Origin: Astrothelium macrocarpum
Taxonomy: Eukaryota > Ascomycota > Dothideomycetes > Trypetheliales > Trypetheliaceae
Assembly: GCA_021030915.1 (NCBI GenBank)
Contig: JAGEMR010000099.1
Location: 48,374-112,373, forward strand
Direction: 5' to 3'
DNA: 64,000 nt
Below the pieces are notes generated by a model. The model was given only the letters and a program-made list of their open reading frames with translations, had not been told where the DNA came from and made no database searches. Position numbers and translations under genes: made by a program. Every line of letters starts with the position of its first letter. Position 1 is the stretch's first letter. Below are positions 10,838 through 22,194 of this stretch, one piece after another.

Positions 10838-12001
10838 CTACCTTTTCCCGTAAACGACTGTGTTGGTGAACGCGCGGTCTCCTTTGTCCGTACTTGTAGA
10901 GACTACCTGATATCTATCGAGAAAGTCTTCGAGATGTCTTAGTCGTTCTAAATCTGGCTTTGCAGGTTCAGTTATTTTAATTCCGTTAGGTGTACGAGCG
11001 TAGACAATAGCTTCATCAGGATTCGCCAATCCACTTCTTTGAAACATTAGCATGTGCGGCAACTGTGAGTATGTTTGAAAAGTTCTTACACCGCTGTCCT
11101 CACGTCAACCCCTATCATGATCCTCGCACCAGATTCCAGCATTTTCTTGGGCCAAAAGTTTGCTGGAAAGTGTGGGGCGAAGATCAGAGTATCTTCGTCT
11201 AAAATATCCAAAGCTTTACGCCCAAGATCCTTTGTTTAATTCGACGGATACCGATCTTCTTGAGTGTGAGGGTGTAACTGTTGTCAAAGATCCAGATGCG
11301 TAGGATAATTCCCCATATTGGCTTCCGCGACTGAAGTTGTTAGTGGGGTCCATGCCTCGAGTAGATAGAAGCGGAAGAAAGGTTGAGAGTGAAGTGAATT
11401 TTCACACGCGCTATTATATATTCTGCTTACCATATTGTGCCATTGTTTTGAATGCAATCAGTTGTAGTACAGGAAGGGCACACGATATGTCCCCGTCCCT
11501 AAGAAGTTTGGGCCTGAAAAGCTCCTCTCGACTATAACCCCTGTTGAAGAGAAAGTCAAGATCGACGCGGCTACTGGGTACGTGCTCAATTTCCCAAACC
11601 AAAAATTGGACACTCAAAGATCCTAGGCCGACACAAACACACTTTTTTATAGATCCGTTCAAGGATATCTCCGACAACGCATCAACTAAACTTTGAGCGA
11701 AATGCATTTCTGACCACGATGTCTTCGCTTTTGTGATCATTGTCCTCATCTCGTCGAAGGTGAACCAGGGTTCTTCAATTTGAGGGACCTCTTGGATGCT
11801 TTCTTCATATTCCCTCTTGAGAAATGCGTTCACCTCATTTTCAGAATATAGACCGCTCTCTCCATGCCGCCGTAGATATGCTTTAATCTGCGGCAGACTG
11901 CATTTTTCATGAAGATCTTGTAAATGGATCCTATGATCCAGAAGACTTTCGTTGTGATGACCGTATTCAGTTGAAGACGATGTGATACTCAGGGAATCCA
12001 T
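10838..12001 (-). pseudogene. SRR1-like domain protein, two in-frame nonsense codons
   Basis: Exons 12001-11431, 11330-11104 and 11062-10838 join in frame (341 codons including stop) across GT..AG introns of 100 and 41 bp. The SRR1-like domain is seen as SIKKCVCVGLGSLS near residue 119, ALPVLQLIAFKTMAQYG at the end of exon 1, ALDILDEDTLIFAPHFP in exon 2, and a C-terminal RAFTNTVVYGKR. SRR1 proteins are linked to circadian/light or heme-related regulation in plants and yeast; fungal paralogs are of unknown role. Exon 2 carries TGA at 11284-11286 and TAA at 11236-11238, with no plausible intron to remove them. Both fit C-to-T nonsense change (for example CAA to TAA). The frame is otherwise preserved, so decay is recent, or the stops are assembly errors. 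Confidence 0.65.
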
Positions 12002-13284
12002 TTTCTATTCTGGAAGATTTCAACAATTTTGACCAAAATCCATGTTTATATTTATGTCAAACGTATCAAGTTCCGTTGGTTTTCTGGTTGTAGGAATGAA
12101 GACATACCTTTATGGCTCTGTGAGGTTCTGAAGAAAACTGCCAGTAGCGGGGCTATGGAAATAGAGGCAAGTTGTTCCGTGCTCCGATGATAATAGGCCT
12201 TCAGTACTGATTTCGATGACGAGAGGCTAAGTAAAGAGCTTGATCCAAAGCGCTCTGAGTGACATGAGCTGCTGCAGTTGAATTGGTGCAAACAAAATCT
12301 GCCCTCTTTATATTCCCGCATTTCTTTTCAGCTTCTTGATCCGGTTCACGTAAATGTGGCTCACAGCTGCGATCCCCTATCTTGATTTCAGTCTGTGTTG
12401 TCGATTACAATACCTTGTAATGCGCTGCAACATGCATAGCAATCAGAAGGGAAAGAAGAACGCCGTTTCAGAATGTGATGAAGGCAATGTCTATCAAGCA
12501 AAACATTACCAAAACACTAGAATACGCATTGTACAACATCGACTGATATGTGTTTATTGGGCGTTGTTCGGAATTCATATAACCTGCAGATTCCAGACCA
12601 GTAGCACTATCTCATCAATAGTAGTTCTGGAAAACGGCTCGTCACAGATTTCTTCGACTAAGTGTACACATGCCGGTGTATTCATCCCCGTGTAACGCTC
12701 ACAGAATGTGCAATGGAAAAAGTAGAATTATCTTCATGCAAAGACGATGCTCTTGTTGGCAGGACTTGCCTAGGACTAATTCAGACAGACTACGTGAAGC
12801 ACATGCTCAAACACCTTTGATCAGTACGGGCCAGGCCATAGCACATCTGCTACATTTCGATGAAAAGTGCACTGAGATCGACGTTGCATGGCCAATGCTG
12901 AAGAGTCTGCAGATGATCCCATAAACACAATGTGCATAAGAGAAAATCGGATTCATGAATCCTTTGTGTCGTTTCCTGGGTGGTAGCAATCGGCTAACGA
13001 AGGTGAACTGGGCGACGGACATAGGCGAAGTGCTGAAGATCGGCACGAAGGATCAGCAATGCATGCCAGCCTGGAAATTGGCCCTAGTTGCCCAGCAAGT
13101 GATTTCCCACACACTCTTCAATGTTTGCGAATTCGGCCAAAATCAATGCGTGTACCATGAGCTTGCATTGTTGAATACAAGTGTGGCTTGATCTGGTACA
13201 TCAGTCACAGAAAAAATCAAAAGAAAACTGGGCAAATCTGAAAAATTCTGACACCAGGGTCTACCTTGCAGCGCAGATCATATC
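12002..13284. other. Intergenic, nothing recognised
   Basis: About 1.3 kb with only short, domain-free open frames on both strands. Normal base composition. Confidence 0.5.
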
Positions 13285-16200
13285 TCATTCCGGGTTGTAT
13301 GCGTCTAATGACCAGGAAGTCGGGTCGAAAACATCGTGCCTCGTTTGGATAGAAGCGGACTTGAGGAGATCTTGATTTATAGATGCTTCAGTGCTACAGC
13401 GGTGTCCAGGTTCGCCTTCGGGTCCGAAAGCGCCGCGCGAAATTTATTAGCCCCGCCACACAAAATTTGCAGAATTGATTAAATCGCGCAGTGCGTTTTA
13501 CGCAGCATCTGAAAGCACGTAAATATTGTCTAATTCGTAAAATTTGAAATTGAATTTTATTTTTATTTTATTTAAATTTGGTGGAAAATTTTCAAAATAT
13601 CCGAAAAATATGATAATGAATCATTTCGAAAATTATTTATTCGAAAATGTAAATCAATCATATCTTTTGAAATTATTGTTATTCCATTAAGATCCCCTAA
13701 TATTATTTCAGTTTCCAGACGGTCGAAATCTAATTCTAGATCCAAATTTAAATCGAATTTGAAATCGAATTTGATTCGAAAAATATCAAATTCGATTCAA
13801 AAAATATCAGTTCAATACCGCTAATAATATGAGATATTTCCGCCAGTCTTATAAATTATTATTATAAACGAAATAATTGATTTAATAATTAAATCATTTT
13901 TATTAATGTTTTTAATTATTTAATAATTTATAATTAAATTATCAATAAATTTATCTGATTTATTAAATTTATCTGATTCATTATTATTTCCAATTATTGA
14001 TTTATTAAAAAATCCAATTAATTTTGAATATAATTTGATATTAATTATTTATTTGAAAAATTATATGATATATCAAATTTATATAAATGATATTCGGAAT
14101 TAATTTCAGAAATTCTGAAATAAGAAATTATTTCCTTTAATTGATATAAAATGAATGATTTATGGATTCGTTTAATAGCCTAAAAATATAATAATTAAAA
14201 TCCATTCAATATAATATGATATATTTTTTCAATATTATATCATTAATTTAATAAAATAAAATCTTTGAAATAAAATGAATAATCAATTTAAATTATTTTA
14301 TGAATTTAATATTCAAAATAAATATAAATGAAATTATGAATTTATATTCAAATATTTTTCTGATTTATTAAATATATCCCCGAATATATGAAAATAAAAT
14401 AGAAATCAAATTATTATATTATAAATTCGTCAAATAATCATTTAATGATAATTTGATAAAATCGAATAATCAATCGAAAAATTAGATCTGATTAAAAACA
14501 AATTTTAATTAATTATTCGAAATTTTATATTTCAAATTTATAAAAAATAGAATTATTATAAATCATATAATACGAATATTTATTAATATTACATTATTCA
14601 ATATTTTCAAAAATATTTTAAATTATATATAAAAAATTTTCGTATTTAAAATAATGAAATTATTATTAAAAAGGCCATTTTAAATAAATCACCAATGAAA
14701 TTATAAAATAAATGATATAATCAAAATTGAAAATAAATCAAATTTAAAATAAATTCATCAACGAATTCAAAAATTAGAAATATAATTATTAATTTTGAAA
14801 ATAATATATTTTCAAATTGATCTAGATTTTTATAATCATCGTTGAATGGACCATCTGATGGAAATGATCTAAAATCATTATCAATAAAATCTGACTTTAG
14901 GTCAAATAATGAAGTTATATCTGAATATATTTAATAATTAAATAAGAAAATGACGAAATCAAATTGGAAAAAAGAATATAAAAAGACGCTGATATATATT
15001 GATCAAATCTATTTAAATTTATATTAATTAATTAAAAAAAAGATTAAAAATGAATTAAAAAAATGATTAATGAATTATGATATTATTAAAAATATAATAA
15101 ATAAAATATAAAATAATATCAAATATTGAACGAAAATGAAATTAAATAATCAGTCAAAAGTAGTATAATTTTATATTAAAAGATTTAAATGATAATAATA
15201 AAAATGATAAAAAATATAATAATGAAATAATAAAATTATTAAAAATGAATATGATTGAATATTATTTAATTAAAAAATCTTTTTATCAAATATCATTTTA
15301 TTAATAAATTTATATAATATTCAATATTATATTAAATATTAATCTTTTAAAATAAATGAATTCTATAATAATTTGATTTTATACGTTTATTTCATTTATT
15401 TTATTTATCATTATTAATTCTATTATTATTAATTCTCTTAATTTATATTAATATATACTGATCTGAAATATTTTTAAATAATTATACGATTTTGGCCTAT
15501 TTTTTTAATATAAAATTTCAAAAATTGAAAAAAATCAAATTTTTTATTATTAATAAAATTATAAAATAAATAATAATACCGAATAAATTATTTCAATTAA
15601 AAAAAATATTTTTTAATAAAATTCAAATCCAACGAATAAAAAAAGAATAAATCAATTTTATTCCAAATTCGTTTTTAATTAAATCTTATATAATTGAAAT
15701 ATAATAAAATAATATATTATTCATAATAATAACCGAATTTGATATCATTATATTTTTTATAAATTGATTATATTTCAATAATAATGAATTATAAAATCAA
15801 TCAAAAAATATTTCAATATTTATATTATTTTAATGGATTTAATAATTCAATATATCATTCATTATATATATCAGAAGAATTTGATAATGAATAATTTATT
15901 GAATATTCTAATCAATTATCATTTACTGATCTCAAAGATCATATTTATATGGCCTAAATCCCATATATTTATCTATTCCTGATTCATTCATATATATAAA
16001 CTGATAATCTTCATAATAAATTATTTTCGCCATATATATTATTCGGAATATAAATTTTCATTTTATCATTTATTTTTAATTCAATTTTCAGATTTAATTA
16101 ATTCATTTTAATTTTTAATCAAATCTATTTTTTAAAATAAATATATCGAATTAATCGTATATCCAATATATCATTTCATCATAATATAAATTTAATTTCA

Positions 16201-16979
16201 TAAAAAATATATCTAATAACGTTTTAAATTTTTCAATATTCAAAAATTATAACGATTCGTATTCATTTAATAAAATTCAAAATAAATTAAATATTTTAAT
16301 ATTCGTTTAAATTATTTTAATTATTTATATAAAATAATATATAAAATTCGTTATTTTTTTATTTATATACGTTTTGAATTCAATCAATATTTCTAAATAC
16401 ATTTTCGCGCTTTTTGACAGATTTGGCGCCATTTAGACAATTTTTCATCAAATTTAAATAAAACGAAAATAAATCTCAATTTCAAATTTGATGAATTAAA
16501 CATCGTGTGGAACATACTGCGCGATTTAATCAATTCTGCGAATTTTGTGTGGCGGGGCTAATAAATTTCGCGCGGCGCTTTCGGACCCGAAGGCGAACCT
16601 GGACACCGCTGTAGGAGAAGCCAAGAAAAATTTTCCGGTGAGTGATCTAGCTACCCTGAACCTCTGAATCCAGGCTGAAAGGTCATTTGACATCTCACCC
16701 GAACCGATGACATCAGAACAACATTCCATAAGACTCGGAGCCATCTCTTCTAGACAGATTCTTCCTAACCAAGTGAAAGGTCAGGACGGATCTGTTGGGA
16801 AATTATTTGGCGATCTAAGCGCCGAAACTTGCATGACAATGTGTCCGAGGCGAACTGGACTCTCATTTTTGACAGCTTTTTAAAAAGGATGATGCATTGA
16901 TCATACCGTGTTTAGCCAAGCTTCCTGCAATACCCGCGGAGTCTGTGCTGCTATATGAGCAAAGACCATGCTTCACAGC
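13285..16979 (-). pseudogene. Multi-exon gene of unknown function split by a TIR transposon
   Basis: On the minus strand an exon at 16979-16907 is followed by a GT..AG intron (16906-16765) and an exon from 16764 to the transposon edge at 16614. With the element and one TA copy removed, the frame runs on without a break into 13394-13285 and ends in TGA. Phases match exactly (88 codons for the rejoined exon). A further upstream exon ending near 17053 is possible. Readable segments include GLCSYSSTDSAGIAGSLAKH, GRICLEEMAPSLMECCSD and FFLASP at the junction. I do not recognise the family and cannot find the start codon. The clean frame across the insertion supports a real gene, now broken. Confidence 0.45.
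13397..16611. mobile_element. TA-flanked DNA transposon, 3,215 bp, 96-bp TIRs, RIP-saturated interior
   Basis: Terminal inverted repeats 13397-13492 and 16516-16611 match at 95 of 96 positions (one C/T transition) and begin CAGCGGTGTCCAGGTTCGCC. TA flanks both ends (13395-13396 and 16612-16613), as for Tc1/mariner-type elements. Between the repeats almost every base is A or T and no coding frame survives, so the transposase family cannot be assigned. The repeats themselves keep high GC. It is inserted in the exon described at 13285-16979. Confidence 0.85.
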
Positions 16980-18654
16980 CTATACCAGAATAGAGACAGC
17001 GCCGTTACAAAGTTTGTTCTACGAAATCCAATTTTTATCGAGGTAAACTTACTGGTCTCCTCTCAAAGTGTATGATAGGCTCTCTGACAAAGCTCACTGT
17101 TTAACGACCCGTGATTGCAAGGACACCCTGTCAGATCTGAGAAATTGGAGGAATGACAACCCCCTCCAAGCGAACAAGAGGGCATGCACAAAATTGCAAT
17201 CAGGGCGAAGGCGTCTGCTTACGGCCTTACCACGGAAACAGCTTGGTGGTTGTGCGACTGGCGTATATTCCTGCTGCACTGAAACACTATGCTGCAGGAT
17301 TTCCAAATCTGGACCGCGGTGCCTCGATTCGACTGTTTCCCGTTTTGAACCTTTTAGACGCTGATCATGGGCAGCCCGATGGTCTAGCCTCTCCACGGTT
17401 TGAGACCAGGGCTATTGACAGGCACCATGCAAAAAGGGCATTCTCAGTAGGTCTATATAGTATATCTTTCCGACAGAAATGTCTCGATCCCCTGTCTTTC
17501 TGATGTGGTTATCATCCCTAAGAGATTCGTCATACGTTCCTCAACCTTTCTTTTCTTATAGTAATGCACTTTCTTTGCCGAATAACCGCAATTCATGTTC
17601 GTGAAGGTTAAGACAAGAAAATTCGTCATGTATAACAAATAACGAAGGAATTATCCAAAAATATAGCTTACCATGCGAGTGGATTTTGTTTCTGTAGTCG
17701 AGTCAAAATCGATGATTGTGGTACCAATCACCTGCAAAACCCTCGAAGGCGTAGACAAATGATGAAGCATCAGCTTTGATTGGAACGGAGCATTTATGAA
17801 AATACTGGACACTGATGTTACCTATATTCGCTTTTTTAGGAAACTCAAAAGTTTCTGCATCAGTACACCCCTGGGTCAGAAGCTGCGTTATTCCCGTGAA
17901 GTCTGTCATAAGAATGACGCAAGCACAAGAAATTGACAAGTTATCCGACTTTCATTGGACGATAAATTTTGTTGAATGCATCGCTTCAATCACAGGTGTC
18001 AACTTTGCGTCACGCCACCGGTTCTCGGCTCTGGGTCTGCGAGACCATTTAATACTTCGTGTTTGGAACCGTGGATACCACAGCATTGTAACCGTCACGG
18101 TGTCCAAGTCAATACTGTTGCATTCAAGATCATCAAGTGTTGCATGATCATGGCGATAACGCCCTTCTCCTGCGCCAGAGGAAATCACCATCGAGTACGT
18201 GGCATCCAATCACATTGTCAGTCGTTTCACAGTCTATGGGAGAGCATTTTACAAACTTGAGCAAATGTAGGCTCGATTAAGCAACATGCGGCCAGGAACG
18301 GCGAGTTACACATATGTGCATTTGAATTCTAAATTTCGGTACTCTTATTGAGTTCTGCCCTTGTTCTTCTGACAGTATCACTCAATTACTGCCTGGAGTC
18401 TGGATAGACATTACCTTGAACAAAAGGTCATCGATCTTTTCAGTATGGGATGCTTCTTCCTGGGGCGTTAGAGACCAAAGTCACTGGGAGAACAGAATAA
18501 GAGCCGGGGGTCGTCCAGTGGCAAGGCGCGCACTATTGCTTTCTGAAGCCATTTTATGGGAAACTGCGGTTGCAGACCTGTCAAAGAATTGCGATTTGTG
18601 TCTTCGCAGTATCTTTGTTTAAAGAATTAGATTGGTCCCACTACTAATGGGTGC
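16980..18654. other. No confident gene
   Basis: About 1.7 kb of normal composition upstream of the split gene. Short minus-strand frames (17094-17396, 17703-17939 and 17952-18209) show no domain I recognise. Some may be exons of the disrupted gene, but no consistent splice chain was found beyond about 17100. Confidence 0.4.
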
Positions 18655-18872
18655 AATAAGAAATGTCGCCCGCGACCACGAAGGATATGATTCGCCGCAG
18701 GCCTCGCCAGGAGACCCTCAACAAGAGTAGACGAGGATATCTTAAAACATATTCCTCAATGATTTATTGATGAACTATTTACAGTCTGTAATTATTTAGA
18801 ATGGCCTGGGATTCTCCCAACGAGGCCTGCGGCAAATTATACCTTTCGCGGCCGCGAATGACATTTCTTATG
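18655..18872. mobile_element. MITE-like fold-back element, copy B
   Basis: About 218 bp whose two halves are long imperfect inverted repeats. The left reads AATAAGAAATGTCGCCCGCG then GCCGCAGGCCTCG; the right, reverse-complemented, reads CATAAGAAATGTCATTCGCG then GCCGCAGGCCTCG. The repeat extends at least 60-70 bp inward, so a single strand could fold into a hairpin. No coding potential. It lies 87 bp from the 3' end of the Sec39 gene. Confidence 0.7.
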
Positions 18873-18958
18873 AGGACTCGTGAGTTTGGTCCTGATCCAC
18901 GGGTGTTGCGCCTATGTATTGATGAGTACCATATCAAAGAAAAATAGCGCAATTTTCT

Positions 18959-21805
18959 TCACTCACCCAAGACCCATCCCAAGCCACTCGCCAAAACACC
19001 TGTGGCCGCATTGTACGCCATGTCTCTTTTCCTGACTCTACCTTCGTCACCACTCCCGGCAGTCGGACTCCCCAGGTCGTTTCCAGCAAAATCCGCACTT
19101 GCAGCCATTGGAGAACCCTTTTGTGTCGAGCCTCTGCCTATGGGATTAGGTCTCGTTCCTCTTAATGGAAACGCAGTCCGATTGAATGCTGCCGCTGCCC
19201 CTCTCGCCACATCGAATAGCCCCATGGGGGCCTCCTCCTCTCCCCTTCTTGCCTTGGGTCTCCCCATCTCTCGTGTAGGTTGATCAAACTCCATACCCAC
19301 AGTCTTCGCGTCCACGAAAGTGCCGGGAAGTGGGCTATTGCCCGACAAGCGATCGCCTTTATCATTCCATGCATTCTCTGCTTCATCTTCGCGCGCTAAT
19401 TGGGCATCCGTTTCCTCTTCCACGCGTCGCCAGGCATTGAGGATTTCGGGGAGGGCAGATGGCGGTGCAAGGAGCAATGCGCGCGAAAGGAGATCCATGC
19501 GCTGGTCCAAACGACGAAGGATAGCAGCACCACTGGTAGGAGCATTGGAGCGATATTTGCCTGCTGCAACGGCAGCACGCCAAGCAGTTGTCTCATTGTC
19601 GGTGTCGACATCATTCTCTACAAATGAAGAAAGTTGGGTGTGGTCAGGAGGCTGGAAGCGATTGACAATGTAGGAGTAGGCGGTTTCGAAGTCGTCTTCA
19701 GCAAGAGATGCATCAACGGCCATGCCGATTACACGAGACTCCGCTTCGGCTGTCTTTTGTTCGGTTCCAGCTGATGAAAAAGTTACTGCGGCTGCAGTCT
19801 CCTTGAAGTCACGATCTTCCGATATACTCGCTTTGACAAGATTCTGCGCGATAGAGATCAGATCATCAAGCTTAGTATAGCTTCGTGAATTTTGCTCAAG
19901 AATCTTCTGAATGAGAGAGATTGGGTCTTGGCTGACTCGAATATTTACAGGTTGGAAGGGCACACCATGCTGCAAAGTAAGAGAATAAAATGAGATGGCG
20001 TGAGTAGCGGCGAGGAGAGCCTCTATGCGTCTGAAGATAGGTGAGCCAGGGAAATGCGGACGAAAGGCTGAGACGATATCAGAAGCTTTTTTAATGCTAC
20101 CACGAGTGCGATTTCCGTTGCTAGCATTATCGTATGACTGCAGGACCGAGTTGATAATCACCGACTCTGCCTGATTTCGAGAAAGATGGGCCTTTGCCGT
20201 CGAGGATTCTCGAAGAAAAGTCTCAATAGCCAGTTCATAACATGAATTTGAGATGAATGCTTTGAGGAGCTCCTGCTCAATTATGTCTCTTCCGATTCTC
20301 CCAAAAACGCCTGCGCCGTGCTCCATTTTTTTCGTATCCGCTCCCCAGTTCCAAAGCCATGTTAATTTCGTTCGAATCTCGTTCCATTGCTTCTCATCCT
20401 TCTTTGAAATAGTCACAAGCATATGCATAATCCGTCGAAATACATTGAGCTGCTCTTCAGTTGTGCCGTGGAAGCGGAGCTTTGCAACCTTTATAGTTGA
20501 GATAGGGAACCCAAGGCTGGTTAGCTGGTGAGCGGAGAAGGAGAGTAATTCAAGAAGTTTATATGATTTTCGAGTCACTGCTGTCAAGGGGTGGTCATCG
20601 AAAAGAAAAGTGTCGAGCTGAAAGGCTGAATAAGGAACTTCGTGAAGGGGATAAGCATTTTCATCCAGTTGCGGGAGCTCATTTATGCTTGCTGTCAGAT
20701 CCGCTGGCGTATCGAAGCTGAACAAGTTGGCAACTCGGTCTAGAATTCTATGTGTCCCATCAATGATTTCCGGGCTGTCTCCTTCAACAGCATAGATTGA
20801 TGCAAATGCAGCTTGTGCATATTTCTGAGAGAGCTCTCGCAACATGTTCTCGTCCAAATACGATTCTTCATTGTCATAGCCACCAAAGTCGACATCCCTC
20901 GGCCCGCCCCAGTGTTCAAAAGCCTCTGTCACAAAAGCGAAATTCCGTGGAGCAGTGTCAACAATCCACGAAAACACATATTCCCATCCATGTCTAATAG
21001 AATGCTTGTCTTGTGATGTTACATCGATGCTTAGTCTTCTTATTCGCTCTGCGGCTGGGATGGAAGCACTCTTTGTCCTGGTATCCAATTTCCGACGTTT
21101 TCTCGCGTTGTCTCCATACATCCATGGTGAAACCACGCCCCTAAGATCTCTTGCAGCATATCCAACACTTGCTGTATCTTTTTTGATTTCGTACTCCACC
21201 TCGGCTGCCTTCGACATCAAGACACCCATGCCCTCCGCCCGGTCTAGGTTCTCAAATGACTGTAGAGAAGGCGGAGAAGAGCTTTGTGAGTAATATTCGT
21301 ACTCCAAGCGGAGAAGAGGTAATACGGACGAGATAAACCATGTTCTGAGGAAGTCCGAATTGTCGAGGAATGGAGAGGCTAATTGCGGAACAAGAGTCAG
21401 TAGACCTGCTTCTTCCTCTAGACGATGCGCGCGGTGATAGATAAATTGAACAACGAGATCTGAAGGTCCATCCGAAGGATACTGCGGATGCACTAGGGGG
21501 AGAAGATGAAGTTTGCGAACGCGTTTTCGCGCTTGAGAACTCGAGAGGTCCTTTACAGGTGATGTGTCGATAGTAGTGTGATCGCTGGCTGGCTTTTGGG
21601 TCCCAGAAGCTACGATTTGGACAAGAGGCACGTATTCGGATGGCTCTGTGCTTTCAGGAAGATAACTCAGAATAACTCTAAGGATTAGATCGGATCTCAG
21701 GGCATCTTGACAAAGCGTAACAAGGGAAGCAAGTGCTTGAATGTTGTGCTCCGAGGTGTAGTGAACCGCAAGGAGGGTGTAATGTGCGGTGGAAAGCTCA
21801 GACAT
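18959..21805 (-). CDS. SEC39: Sec39-domain protein (Dsl1 tethering complex subunit)
   Basis: A single 948-codon frame without apparent introns. The N-terminus (MSELSTAHYTLLAVHYTSEH) and the long all-helical body match fungal Sec39 proteins. In the family, Sec39/Dsl3 joins Dsl1 and Tip20 at the ER membrane to tether COPI vesicles during Golgi-to-ER retrieval and supports ER SNARE assembly. The C-terminal quarter is charged and low in complexity before a short hydrophobic tail, ATGVLASGLGWVLGE. Fungal filamentous homologs are about 900-1000 residues, agreeing with this length. I identify it by overall resemblance, since the domain has no short catalytic motif. The MITE copy B sits just downstream. 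Confidence 0.82.
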   Translation of the reverse strand: MSELSTAHYTLLAVHYTSEHNIQALASLVTLCQDALRSDLILRVILSYLPESTEPSEYVPLVQIVASGTQKPASDHTTIDTSPVKDLSSSQARKRVRKLHLLPLVHPQYPSDGPSDLVVQFIYHRAHRLEEEAGLLTLVPQLASPFLDNSDFLRTWFISSVLPLLRLEYEYYSQSSSPPSLQSFENLDRAEGMGVLMSKAAEVEYEIKKDTASVGYAARDLRGVVSPWMYGDNARKRRKLDTRTKSASIPAAERIRRLSIDVTSQDKHSIRHGWEYVFSWIVDTAPRNFAFVTEAFEHWGGPRDVDFGGYDNEESYLDENMLRELSQKYAQAAFASIYAVEGDSPEIIDGTHRILDRVANLFSFDTPADLTASINELPQLDENAYPLHEVPYSAFQLDTFLFDDHPLTAVTRKSYKLLELLSFSAHQLTSLGFPISTIKVAKLRFHGTTEEQLNVFRRIMHMLVTISKKDEKQWNEIRTKLTWLWNWGADTKKMEHGAGVFGRIGRDIIEQELLKAFISNSCYELAIETFLRESSTAKAHLSRNQAESVIINSVLQSYDNASNGNRTRGSIKKASDIVSAFRPHFPGSPIFRRIEALLAATHAISFYSLTLQHGVPFQPVNIRVSQDPISLIQKILEQNSRSYTKLDDLISIAQNLVKASISEDRDFKETAAAVTFSSAGTEQKTAEAESRVIGMAVDASLAEDDFETAYSYIVNRFQPPDHTQLSSFVENDVDTDNETTAWRAAVAAGKYRSNAPTSGAAILRRLDQRMDLLSRALLLAPPSALPEILNAWRRVEEETDAQLAREDEAENAWNDKGDRLSGNSPLPGTFVDAKTVGMEFDQPTREMGRPKARRGEEEAPMGLFDVARGAAAAFNRTAFPLRGTRPNPIGRGSTQKGSPMAASADFAGNDLGSPTAGSGDEGRVRKRDMAYNAATGVLASGLGWVLGE

Positions 21806-22194
21806 GGTGCCATTAAGGCGAATTTCGCCTTTTTTGGGTCAAATTGACATGGAAATGAGCTTCTGATAAGTTGCAGAGAGTTTTGTTCCTGAATCAATAC
21901 TAAAGTTTCATCAGGTATTATTTTGGATGACTGCGCAGAGCGGAGCGGACTTCATGACCGCATCCTTGGCTGTCGTTTCTACAAGCCCATCGACCATGGT
22001 CATCCCGAGAAACCAAAGACGATTGACCCAGAAACGACTCAGAAGCATTTATGCAAGTACAAATCTTATTCAATTCCTGATTGCAATTGATCCTTCGACT
22101 TATTCAGAGTATTCAACGAAGAATATGAATATGCACATTTTTTTGTCTGCATTCTAATGGGCTATATACTACATCTACCAGCTTGAGCCGAACC
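21806..22194. other. Intergenic, nothing recognised
   Basis: 389 bp between two minus-strand genes, holding the Sec39 promoter. No motif stands out. Confidence 0.5.

Noticed and set aside
13500..16450. Possible origin, centromere or mitochondrial insert (extreme AT content)
   Set aside because: Bounded exactly by transposon terminal repeats with TA flanks; RIP-degraded transposon explains it better.
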